From positions 32,881,190 through 32,945,189 of the forward strand of contig NC_090250.1 of NCBI RefSeq assembly GCF_037325665.1: DNA of 64,000 nucleotides, written 5' to 3'. The notes beneath the pieces are model-generated. The model was not told where the DNA came from. It made no database searches and saw only the letters and a program-made list of their open reading frames with translations. This document shows positions 39,148-50,193 of this stretch, piece after piece (positions within the stretch are counted from its first letter, which is position 1; each line of letters starts with the position of its first letter). The DNA comes from Littorina saxatilis. Lineage: Eukaryota; Mollusca; Gastropoda; Littorinimorpha; Littorinidae. Both the position numbers and the translations under genes were made by a program.

Positions 39148-42100
39148 TCAGCTCCAACATTGTTGGCGCCCGGGATGACGCGTACCGTGAATTGGTACGG
39201 TTGGAGAATCAACGCCCAGCGCATAAGTCTGGCGTTTGCCAACCTTGCAACCTGAAGATATTGCAGAGGTTGATGGTCTGTTCCCAGACAGAAAGGTCGT
39301 CCTCAAGAACGAGCAACCCCTCGTTTCACCCCTGATGACTGCAACCTTCTCTGTCTTCTTGTCTTTGTTCTTCTGGTCTTTGTTCTTCTCCCCGTAGGCT
39401 GTCCTCTCTATGTAGGCGCGCAGCAGGTTGGCGTGGTACAGGCGTGCTTTCCCGTTCATGACGATCCTGTAGTCGTTCTGGCCCACTTTCGCTGTCACCT
39501 CAAAAGGTCCTTGCCACTGCAGTTGTAGCTTGTTGTGTTTGACAGGTAGAAGTAGCAACACCCGTTCTCCAATCTTGAAGCTGCGCGGCCGTGCCTTGCG
39601 GTCAAATCCTCGCGCGTAACGCTGTGCTGCTCTCCCCAGGTTCTCTTGAGCCAGTTTGCAGGTCTCTTCAATCCTGTTCCTGAGTTCTACGATGTAGGTC
39701 GCTGTCGTCTGCACCTCCTCGTCAGCTTCTTCGTCTGTCCAAGCCTGACGCAGGATAGCCATGGGACCGCGTACCTGTCTGCCGTACAACAACTCAAATG
39801 GGGAAAAGCCCAAGCTCTCCTGAGGAACCTCGCGGTATGCAAAAAGCAATGCTGGGATGTACCTGTCCCACGTGCGTGGTTTCTCCTGAGCTAGTTTCCT
39901 CAGCATGGTCTTCAAGGTGCCATTGAACCTCTCCACCAGTCCGTTGCACTGAGCATGGTAAGGAGTGGTGAAGTGCTGCTCCAGTGATAGCAGTCGTGCT
40001 GCCTCCGCCATCACTCCTCCCGTGAACTGCGTGCCTCTGTCGGTGAGTACCTCTGATGGAATTCCCAGCCGGGACCACATAGTAACCAGAGCCTCAGCTA
40101 CTCGCGTGGCTTCAATCGATTTCAGAGGGATCGCCTCTGGGTATCGAGTAGCGTAGTCCACCATGGTCAAAATGTATCTGTTTCCGTCCTCAGACGCAGG
40201 CAAGATGGGCCCGATGATGTCCACTGCCACCCGACGAAAGGGTTCGTCGATGAGCGGCATCTTCTCTAAGGGGACCTTCCTCACCCTTCCTTTGGCAACC
40301 ACCTTCTGGCACTTATCGCAGGACGCACAGAAACGTCGGACATCCGTGCAGATGCCTGGCCAGTAAAAGTGGCGCCAGACACGATCCGTGGTCTTCTTGG
40401 TACCAAGATGACCTCCCAGAATCGAGTCGTGTGCCGTTGCCATGACACCCTCGCGAAACTCGCGAGGCACGACAACCTGTTTGAATGTACCTTCTTGGTT
40501 GCTGAACTCCCGGTAGAGCAACTTCTTGTCCCTGAGGAACTTTGACCTCCCATGCTTCCCGCTCAGCTTCACCTTCCCCGACTTCGCGTGCTCCCGAGGA
40601 GTCGCTAATGTCGGATCAGATGCCTGAGCCTTCGCGAGAAGCGCGGGGGTCACGTTCCCCAGGGCAGCTCGTGCAGCAGGTAGGGGTTTGAGAGGTTTGT
40701 CCTCTCGCTCCGCCTGTGCCCGCGTGAGCACTGAAATGACGTCGGGAGACCGATAAACGGGAACCTCCCTGGTGACGCCGTCCACAAACTGAACCCGGTT
40801 TCCAATGAGCAGGTCGCATGGAGGATCGTCCATGACGACGGCCACAATGGTCCCCGTGAACAACGGTGTTACGACCTTGATCACTGCCGTGTTCAAGTCG
40901 TAAGCGTGAGATGCCTCGGCCATTCTCACCCTGATGCTGTCTCCTGTGTAGGCCATAGCTGGAACTAGACTCGCCCGAACCACTATCATGTCTGCCCCTG
41001 TGTCCCGCAGACCTTCGCCCTTCACTCCGTTAACGTAGACGTTGCAGTGGGGCTGGAAATGTTTCCTGGAGCACGGAACGCAGAGTTGTGGAATTGTGCA
41101 TGAGCTCGTGACGTCCCTTAACTCCTCACTGCCAACAAAGTGTACGCCCTTCTGGTCAGCCTGTCTCCTGTGGCAGTCCTTCTTCACGTGGCCCCGCTTG
41201 TTGCAGTAATAACACTGGATGTCAGTTCTGGAACTTGATCCTTTGTGTCCCTGATCGTCCTTCCCGTCCTTGGGTCCTGAAGAACCTGAATTTCCCGATT
41301 TTCCCGGCCGTGAGCCTGAAGATTTGCCAGAGATCGCCTGGGCGTCCTCGTGTACTCTGATCCAGTCGGCTGCTTCCTGAGTAGTCTTAGGCTGGTGTTC
41401 CTGCACAAAGGTCACCACCTCAGGTCGCAGGCTGGACATCAGTTGTTCCATGACTATGAGGTCGGCAAGGTCGTCGACGGTCCAGTTCTTCTCGGCCATC
41501 TCCACCCAGCGCCGCAGGTAGAGATTAAGGCGTGCCACAAACTGATGGCTCAGCTCGCCGCTCAGTCTCTTGCTGTTACGCAGACGTCGTCTGTAGGCTT
41601 CCGCAGTCAGGTTGAAGCGCTGGAGTAACGCCTTCTTTAGTGCCTGATAGTCTCTCGCCTCGTCGTCATCCAAAGCGTTGTAGAGCTGCAATGCGCGTCC
41701 TTTTAAGCAGGTGCTAAGGCGGCTAGCCCACGTGGCCTCTTCCCACTTCTGGTCAGATGCAATGCGCTCAAACCGGCGTAAAAAGTCGTCGAGCTCGTCC
41801 TTGTCATCGTCGAACGTCGGCAGTCTCGTACGGTCGGCAACAAACGTCGGCGCGCTAGCCTGAGTAAGCGTACCCTTCTCGGCCTGTAGCCTAGCTAGCT
41901 CTAGCTGGTGATCGCGATCCGCCTGTTCCTTCCGGTCAAGTCTGTCACGTTCGTCTTTCTTTTCCTGTCTGTCAAGTTCGGCCTGTCGTTCGGCCTGTCG
42001 TTCCTGTCTCTCAAGCTCGTCTTTCTTATCCTGTCGGTCACGTTCGGCCTGTCGTTCGGCCTGTCGTTCCCTTTCTTGTCTGTCTCGTTCATCTTTCTCT

Positions 42101-42399
42101 TTCTTTTCTTGTCTGTCTCGTTCATCTTTCTCTTTCCGTTCTTGTCTGTCACGTTCGTCTTTCTTTTCCTGTCTGTCACGTTCGTCTTTCTCTTTCTTGT
42201 CCTGTCTGTCCCGTTCGGCCTGTCGTTCTTGTCTGTCAAGCTCTTCTTTTCTCGTCTGTCGCTCTATGTCTTCTTTACGTTCTAACTCCTTGCGCTTAAG
42301 CAAACTACGCGCTCTAACGCGTGCGTCTCGCTCTGTCTGTTCCTCGCTACCAGGAGTCTCAAAAGTTAATCTCTTCGTAGGAGATCCCCCTGTAGCCAT
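39148..42399 (-). mobile_element. LTR-element coding region: gag, protease, integrase parts
   Basis: A retroelement fossil frame inside the LTR element above. In order: a charged helical N-terminal stretch rich in DRQ/KKDE repeats (about residues 35-170), a gag core, a CCHC knuckle (CYYCNKRGHVKKDC), a protease-like DTGAD site, an H2C2 zinc motif (HLGTKKT..CDKC), and an integrase core with VDIIGP, LTDRGTQF and a downstream catalytic Glu. Parts of pol that a whole element would carry are not recognisable. It is not a host gene. Confidence 0.88.
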
Positions 42400-43107
42400 G
42401 GTTAGTTTAGCAAAGCTTTATCACAAAAGTAAGTCTAACGCAGCTATAGCTAGAACACGCGGTGATGAAAGCGATGGATACAAAAATCCCGCAACCAGAA
42501 AATGCAGAAGAAAAATCCAAACGGTGTAGAACAAATCGCGTAGCCTACTTTATGGCTGCTTTTTGCGGTGAAACAAAGTGTTTCCCACAGCCGTGGCCTA
42601 CTTTATCGGCTGCTTTTTGCGGTGAAACAGAGTGTCTCCCACAGCCTTGGTTAGGACAGAAGTCCTCGGACCCTTCCCCCCCAAAATTCCAACAAAGTCA
42701 AAATATGGAGAAAAATCCAAGTAAAACAAGACGGTAGAAATGTAACCTGTTACAGAATGCGAAACAACAATGTAGAGAAAACTGAGTAAAACGAATAACA
42801 AATCCGCTAACCCCGCTCAGCTCTCTGCAACGGAAAACTCTGAACGTACAACAACAAAGATTCACAAACAAAGGAAAGGGAAGTAATCACAGTTAGCGCA
42901 TACAATAACTCACAAATTACAATTTACATTTCCTGCAAGATGTGAATCGCTTAAGGTGTGGTATATGATCAAAACTATACAAAAAAGGGTAGCACCAAGC
43001 AGAAAATAAGTCGAGCACTGACGAGATTATCTGCTCTTAGTTATCCTTAATTGGTGGGTCTTTATCAGTTGGAAATTAACTGAGTAAATCCCGGCTTGGC
43101 CCCCATG

Positions 43108-44668
43108 TGTCACGTTCGATATATCACTTAAGGTGATTATGAACCGGTTAATTACTACTAATTAACTAACCACACCACGATCCACTCTCGCAGTCATACA
43201 ATTAAATAGAGTCAACAAAAGTATAAGTTTCAGACGCCTGTTTATGTATAAACTCTCCACCTCCCTCGAGCCTTCACTCAAAATATGTTCCTTTTACGTT
43301 CTCAACACGTAAAAAACCAGTGTTCACTGACAAAATGCCAGTAGTATATAGAAAATTATAGTAACACGCTGAACCCGTGTAAATATAGTTAAATGCGAAT
43401 GTTCTGTTCGAAAAGCTCTAGTTCGTGCAGGGGTCACACCCCACGTTGTCACTACTCCAATGAAATCACAGATACGAAAAGACAACGGTGGTCAACGGGG
43501 TGCGTACGACATGGTGCACTTAGCTTTATCTCTGCTGCTGCTGCTTAGCCGGTATGCTGGTTAGCCGGTTCGCTGGTTAGCCGGTTCGCTGGTTAGCCGG
43601 TTCGCTGGTTAGCCGGTCCGCTGGTTAGCCGGTCTCCTGGTTAGCCGGTCTCCTGGTTAGCGTAGCTTCAACAGTTCCCGCCAGAGTCAGCCGTGCAGAT
43701 GTTACAGGAACGTAACGAAGCGAGGCGAACGAAGGCTGCAAACAGAAAGCATCGGTGCACTAAACATGTCAGCTACCCCTCACCCACCACCTTAAAACAT
43801 GTCATCTTTAAATATCTCATCGAGCACGTGGGCCTGCACAAAACGGACTTTTTACAACAACAAAACAGTCATTTTCCGTCCTTCTCTCCCTATCTGCAAA
43901 AACCATATACAGATTAGTATTTTAGCGTCACAGAGAGTAAATTATGCGCTAACCTGGAAAGAACAACAGAGAGTATTTCATTCCACAACACAGACTCATC
44001 AACAGCGTTAAATAATGATTTATTACCTCAAAAGCCTATGATTGTACTCTCAATGGAAGCAAAATCCGCTTCCTCCCTGGAACAGCCTCTGTTCGTCAAC
44101 AGTGACCGAAAACCTCCAGAACCCCTTGTCGAATCCTTATGCGAAAGCCATCGCCGACGAAGGAATGTTGACGACTTGTCCTCAGCAAAGTACTGGCAGT
44201 GAGACAGGAAAAACTAGTGGAAGCTCCCCTAGAGTGCCGAATACAATATTCGGTGAAAAACCATCATACTCTAGAAACTGTGTATTAGATCCTTCCCCTT
44301 CTGCCGCTGGGTGTCAAGTGCCCCGTGCTTGTGTCTCTCTCAGACAACCTAGCCAATAACACGTGACTGACCTTGTCACAAAACCAGTCCAGCTATACAC
44401 AATTCTGCCTCCCCAAGCAGAAAAAAGACACGAGAAACTCAATCCCTGAAAATCCCGTGCGCGCTGTCAGCGAAAAACCGTCAGCCCTATGACAGCAGAA
44501 ACCTCCACTGTAAAACTCGTGCGCAGCAAACCCTCCGTGTTCATTGAGCACTGTCAGCAAACTCTGCTGTAGCCCAATATCACGTACAGGCGCTTTCTAT
44601 CATAATCGACCAAGAACAGGCACTCCACTGAGTGACACTTTCTTGGTCTCTGTCACCCGATCGTGACA
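43108..44668 (-). repeat. LTR (upstream copy)
   Basis: Partner of 37529-39074, with one extra 16-bp unit in the 'ggttagccggttcgct' array at about 43545-43665. The small open frames inside both LTRs are identical shadows and are not called as genes. Confidence 0.9.
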
Positions 44669-45095
44669 GTAATATATTGTACTACATTGCAAGCCCCTGG
44701 AGCAAATTTTTGATTTGTGCTTTTGTGAACAAGAAACAATGGACAAATGGCTCTATACCATCTCCCCCCTTTCCCTGTCGCGATATAACCTTCGTGGTTG
44801 AAAACGACGTTAAACACCAAATAAAGAAAGAAGGAAAAGAAAGTCAAGCAGTATGTAAGAAATGTTGGGTCCTTTGTGCTGGAAACTTGCATTCTCCCAG
44901 TAAGGTCATATGTTGTACTACGTTGCAAGCCCCTGGAGCAATTTTTTTATTAGTGCTTTTGTGAACAAGAAACAATTAACAAGTGGCTCTATCCCATCCC
45001 TCCCCCCCCCCCCCCTTTTCCCCGTCGCGATATAACCCTGAACGGTTGAAAACGACGTTAAACACCAAATAAAGAAAGAAAGAAGGGGTGCGAGC

Positions 45096-45708
45096 AAGAA
45101 AGAGACAATGTGTCTCTGTATGCCCCTTTCAAGGGATGCGAGTGTGTGCACTACTACAGGCCATGAAAAGGGCATGGGTTTATGTTTGAAGCAGGAATTC
45201 GGCAATTTAACAAGGGTGTATGTGCCAGAAAAAATTAATATACAATGCACAGTCTGAAGGTCTGAAGCAAAGAATAGTCAACCTATGGTTCTTGACACTA
45301 CAATTTATTAGAATGAGTTTTAGTAAACCCTTTGACTTCTGGAGAATTTTAACAATGAGAAAGATTGGAAGAAAACCACAGCATGCCCAAAAAACATACA
45401 CACAAAAACACGCCACACAAACCCAACACAACCTGAGAAAAACGGTCTAAAGGGGAGGCAACCAGCTCGTAGCAAGCAAAACAGCAAATTACGGCAGTTG
45501 TCTCCCTTGGTCAGTGACGTACCAATATCTCTCGATCCGCTTTCCACCTTCGGTTCATTGAATTACAATACGTCGTGTTTCTTCTGAAATGCAATTCATA
45601 AAGCATATCCTTTTGTTTTAATACAATTTAATACCGTTTTTGCTTTGTATGTAGTCCTTGTTTGTTATTTAGCCATACCGTTTAGATTAACGGGTCCCTC
45701 TTAAAGGC
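45096..45708. other. Spacer, nothing recognised
   Basis: AT-rich sequence without exon or transposon signals. Confidence 0.4.
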
Positions 45709-46699
45709 TGCCATAATGATTCGTAGCGTTCATTAATTAATTCATATTGTTTACATGTGCCAATAATGTTATAAAACTGTACCTAAAGAGATATAATAAC
45801 GATTGGCTGTAGCTTTCAAACACAGAAAAAAATTATTTCAGTATTGCAAAGTGGTGTTGATAGTGTCGAATGTAAACAGAACAGTCTCAAAGTGAAAGTG
45901 GATGTTTTCCGGAAATTGCGCAGGCGGAAATATACGTTCTTTCACAGCACAAAATAATTCGCAAGAATAAGGCCACAGGCGACGCCATCTTTGGTTTACG
46001 AAACGTCACGAAGTGACGTCAACGGTCTAAAAATAGCCCAAGTCCTGGAGAACTGTTGCTAAACAATGCAATAAAGAATTAATTATTTCTCGTAATTGGT
46101 AAGGACTTCAAACCTAAAACTTTGCAGGAAGCTTAATTTATACATCCCCGCAACGATGGGAAAAGCCCTGGAAGTAATTAAACTAATTAAATAGGACTGT
46201 ATGTCAGCCTTTTTGTATAAATTAAGCTTCCTGGAAAGTTTTAGGTTTGAAGTCCTTACCAATTACGAGAAATAACTAATTCTTTATTGCTATGTTTAGC
46301 AACAGTTCTCCAGGTCTTGGGCTATTTTTAGACCGTCAACACAGACAGTACAGCTTCGTCAATCCCCGCGAGAAGGAAATCGCTCACCGTGCTTCCACGT
46401 GCAAAACGTAGTGATATCGACACGCCAGATTAGCGCGGTAGCCTATTGTGCTAAGCAGGAAAGCGCGCTTTTCTGTATTCTTGTTAACTTCGCAATTTCC
46501 GGAAAACATCCACTTTCACTTTGAGACTGTTCTGTTTACATTCGACACTATCAACACCACTTTGCAATACTGAAATAATGTTTTCTGTGTTCGAAAGCTA
46601 CAGCCAATCGTTATTATATCCCCTTAGGTACAGTTTTATAACATTATTGGCACATGTAAACAATATGAATTAATTAATGAACGCTACGTATATGGCAGC
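45709..46699. mobile_element. Foldback (long inverted repeat) element, about 1 kb
   Basis: The ends are GCTGCCATA and its complement TATGGCAGC. Arms of roughly 450 bases are inverted copies: 'caatatgaattaattaatga' against its complement, and an inner block 'gtccttaccaattacgagaa' against its complement. The right arm holds an extra ~140 bases (about 46345-46485) resembling part of the hairpin-bounded family at 49075-49215. No protein is encoded. Confidence 0.8.
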
Positions 46700-46797
46700 A
46701 AAGTGCAATTCTGTTCTCTTTGTTGTAAGCTCTGTGCGAACGCGTATGTGGGTACATGTGTGTGTGTGAGAGCTTCTCTGTGTGTAGGGGAAGGGCT

Positions 46798-47716
46798 CCT
46801 AATATGGACCGGCTCTTAATGTATGGACCACCTCCTGTTCTGACAAACTAACGGCGCTAGAGCGCTCAAAAAAGTTTTATTCGCTGTATTCACCCTCTCT
46901 GGATAACTTGCACATGTCAAAACAGTTGCAGAAACAGAAATCTCAAAACCGTTAGGCGTTTTCTCTTTTTTTCACTTTTGGCAGCGTTCACTCTAAATTT
47001 TCCGCCTAAAACGGACTCGTTTCTGTCCGCAGCCAAAGCTTTTATCACACAAAACTTGCTATATATGACAGCTAAAACCGTATTTGTTACATTATAGCAG
47101 TGTTGACCCCGAGTTTCTACTGCAAACAAAAAATAATAGCAAAATCTCAAAGTATGTGCGAGTCCCCTAATATGGACCACCTTCAACAAATCGAAGAAAA
47201 TAAAAGCTAAAGGCTACTTTCATTAATTCATTAATAAGCTTGCTGGAAATAACCTATTACTAGCCCTCGAGATTTAAAAAAAATGCAACAAAGTTGCAAC
47301 AAACGTGGAAGTTGATAATTTCACTTATTTTCACCCTGTTTTTGATAAGCTTCTTTAGTTTCCTGGTGTGCTTCAAATAATGCTCTCATCAACCCGAAAC
47401 AGATAAATCTAGAGCATATTTTAATTAGGCTGACTTGTACACTAAGTTGTATCATGTTATTTTGATATATAGGGGGCTTTTTACAGTGATTCGTGAAGGC
47501 CGCTTCACTAGTCCATATTAGGCGCCCAGGCTCCTAATATGGACCATTTGTGATTTTTTTCTGTATTTAATTTTTGCTGAATGTCTATCAAAGCTATTTC
47601 ACTCTAATTAGGCCTAACGGTTAACCTAACAGAGAAGGACTACCAAACACAAAATGAAACTTCTTCGCAAGAAAACAAGCTAGTTATCAGCATGAAACAA
47701 AAAGTGGTCCATATTA
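46798..47716. repeat. Element with repeated 'cctaatatggacc' words
   Basis: CTAATATGGACC or a close variant occurs at about 46798, 47166 and 47532, and its complement GGTCCATATTA near 47512 and 47706. The outer copies face each other, so this may be a transposon with end and internal copies of one binding motif. No coding region was recognised. Confidence 0.45.
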
Positions 47717-47929
47717 ATATACGTAATTATGTGTGTGTGTGTGCTCACACACGTGTGCGTCCTTACGTGCGCGGGTGTGTGTGTGAGCGTTATCGTTCTT
47801 TACCGTCCATGATAAGTAAAGATTTGGTGCGTTGTGTGTGTATGCGTGTTTGCACCACGTACAAGTGTATCACAACCGAACTAGAGAGAGGCTTTATTAC
47901 TGGGAACTCTTCTCTTTCGCTTTACCAAA

Positions 47930-47934
<5 letters not shown>

Positions 47935-47986
<52 letters not shown>

Positions 47987-48023
47987 ACACGCACACATGC
48001 GCGAGCTCACACGCAAGCAAACA

Positions 48024-48057
<34 letters not shown>

Positions 48058-48058
48058 T
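47935..48058. repeat. (CA)n microsatellites
   Basis: Two CA runs, about 47935-47981 and 48023-48058, separated by CA-rich text. The open frames through them are low-complexity artefacts. Confidence 0.95.
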
Positions 48059-48983
48059 ACTCAAACATGGGCGCGCGAGACTAACGTGAAAACCATAAAT
48101 AAACTTTTTTTTGTTTTATGCAAGTCAGTTACAAGTGCACTCAAAAATGTTTAATTAGAACATTGAGCTGCAATCCCAGTCAGCCTTTCCTGAGAAGTAA
48201 GGAGCACTCCAATGGCGCATCATGCGAACACAACTCGAAAAACAACGAAAAAAGATACTATGCTCAAGGAACGCACAGGTTATGACGTAAAATACTTTCA
48301 ATGACGAAGCTTTTAGTCAAACGTTTTGAGTAACAATCTACCCATGCTTAAACCTATGACAAACATATTTGTTTTCTAAAATGCAAGTGTGCACAAACAG
48401 CGCAGAAAATAAGAGATATCATGAAACAATCGAAAAGGTATATCAATCGAAGGAAAGTAGGCCTAACAATATATTAACAGTCACATTGAAATGAAAAGAG
48501 GTCAACAAACAACAAACAAACAAACACATATGTATGCAAATTATCATGCAGCAGCCATTACTATAGCTGTCAAACAATATTCAAAACATTACTCTAACTG
48601 AGAACTAATATGATAAAGAGAGAGAAAGCGAGAGAGGGAGGGAGAGAGAGACAGGCATACAGAAAGACAGACGAGTAGACAGACAGGCAGATAGACAGAC
48701 ATATATATTAGCTAGCGAACTAGTGGGTCCGTGCGGTGAGCTAAAACAAAAACAAAAACAATGTTAACACTTTAATAGATGTCTTAATAATGCATGCATG
48801 CATTAGTTTGGTATGAAAAAAGAACTAGCGATCAAGACACATATGAAAATTGTTAAACATGACTTGCAATTTAGACTCTTGGTTTGGTGCTTTTACTGCA
48901 ATTTCTAATGTGTTTGAAAATGACCAGCGAACGCGTGGTAGGTTGCTAGTTACAAGCTTAGTTACAAGGAAAAGAAGAAGAAG
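48059..48983. other. Spacer, nothing recognised
   Basis: AT-rich sequence with a short GA/GACA-rich stretch at about 48617-48700. No exon found. Later exons of the beta-helix gene on the minus strand could lie here, but none is recognisable. Confidence 0.4.
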
Positions 48984-49733
48984 ACAAGTCGCGTAAGGCG
49001 AAATTACTACATTTAGTCGAGCTGTCGAACTCGCGGAATAAAACAGTACACACTGTATTTTTTTCACCAAGACAAAACAGCTTCGTCCATCCCCACGGCA
49101 AGGAAGTCGCTCACTTTTCAAGTGCTAAACGAAGTGAAATTGACTAGCCGGTATTGCGCGGTAGCGTCTGTTGGGCTAAGCAGGAAAGCGCGCTTTTCTG
49201 TATTCTTTTTAACTTTCTGAGCTTCTTTTTTTTTTTTAATCCAAACACAACATAATCATCTATATGTTTTTGCAATCAGGAAAAAATAAAGAATAAGATG
49301 AAATAATGTTTGGATCGATTACTTAAATTTTAATTTTAATTAGCAATATGAGATTATTAATGACCAAACTTATTTATTATGTTTTAAGCTTCAAAGCTGA
49401 AATGCAATCCCATAGTCCGGGCTTCGTCGAAGATTGCTTGGCTAAATTTTCAATAAATTTGATCGAAAAATGTGGGTGTGACAGTGCGGCCTCAACTTTC
49501 ACAAAAAGCCGGATATGACGTCATAAAAGACATTTATCAAAAAAATGAAAAACAATTCTGGGGATATCATACTCAGGAACCCTCATGTAAAGTTTCATGA
49601 AGATCGGTCCAGCAGTTTTCTCTGAATCGCTATATACACACACACACACACGCACACACGCACACATACACCACGACCCTCGTCTCGATTCCCCGTCTAT
49701 GTTAAAACATTTAGTCAAAACTTGACTAAATGT
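48984..49733 (-). repeat. Hairpin-bounded dispersed repeat, near-complete copy
   Basis: Inverse orientation of the 14.6-kb copy. It runs from 'acaagtcgcgtaaggcgaaa' at the left to the end hairpin acatttagtcaa..ttgactaaatgt at 49708-49733. The TGACGTCA palindrome and a (CA)n tract are retained. Confidence 0.75.
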
Positions 49734-49804
49734 AAAAAAGATTGTCTTGCCGTATCCTAGTCAAAAATGCATTTCACGTACAGTTTGCCTTTAAGGATAC
49801 TTAC

Positions 49805-50119
49805 CTATGAGGTAGTGCGGTCCAACGTCTACTTGGGGTCCTACTTCAGACATGAGGACAGGCAGAGGGAAGTGGTGTTCGGCTGACCACTGCTTCATGC
49901 CACTGGACGCTGGCCTGAAGTTGGCGTTAGACGGGTCCACGAAGTCACTTGGGCTGTTAACCTGCGCACACCCAAACAATCACGTCATGTGAGTGATTAT
50001 GATTCTTTTGATCCGCAAGATCAACGCGAAGCCTGATTTGTACGGTGCAGAATTAAATAAACATTCACGCATTCGTTCTAAAAAAAAAACAAAATAACAC
50101 AGAAACTTACAGAGAGAGA

Positions 50120-50193
<74 letters not shown>

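Larger units (their letters stand above)
37529..44668 (-). mobile_element. Young Ty3/gypsy-type LTR retroelement, incomplete
   Basis: LTRs lie at 37529-39074 and 43108-44668, each starting TGTCAC and ending GTGACA. They differ by one 16-bp tandem unit and only a few bases, so the insertion is recent. The element reads on the minus strand. A TGG-starting primer-binding-like site lies inside the right LTR, and a purine-rich tract beside the left one. Parts seen: gag with a zinc knuckle, protease and integrase. The pol region is incomplete, so this is a broken copy with about one major break. It sits inside a SINE; I saw no clear short target duplication. Confidence 0.9.
37332..45085 (+). mobile_element. 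SINE dimer split by an LTR element
   Basis: The SINE head is at 37332-37528 and its continuation at 44669-44833. A second, head-truncated SINE copy follows at about 44841-45085. The whole block is bounded by GGGTGCGAGC at 37322-37331 and 45086-45095. The direct repeat shows that the dimer inserted as one unit, and that the LTR element landed in it afterwards. Confidence 0.85.

Noticed and set aside
46917-47189. 90-residue minus-strand frame
   Set aside because: Falls inside a repeat element and shows no domain or coding character.
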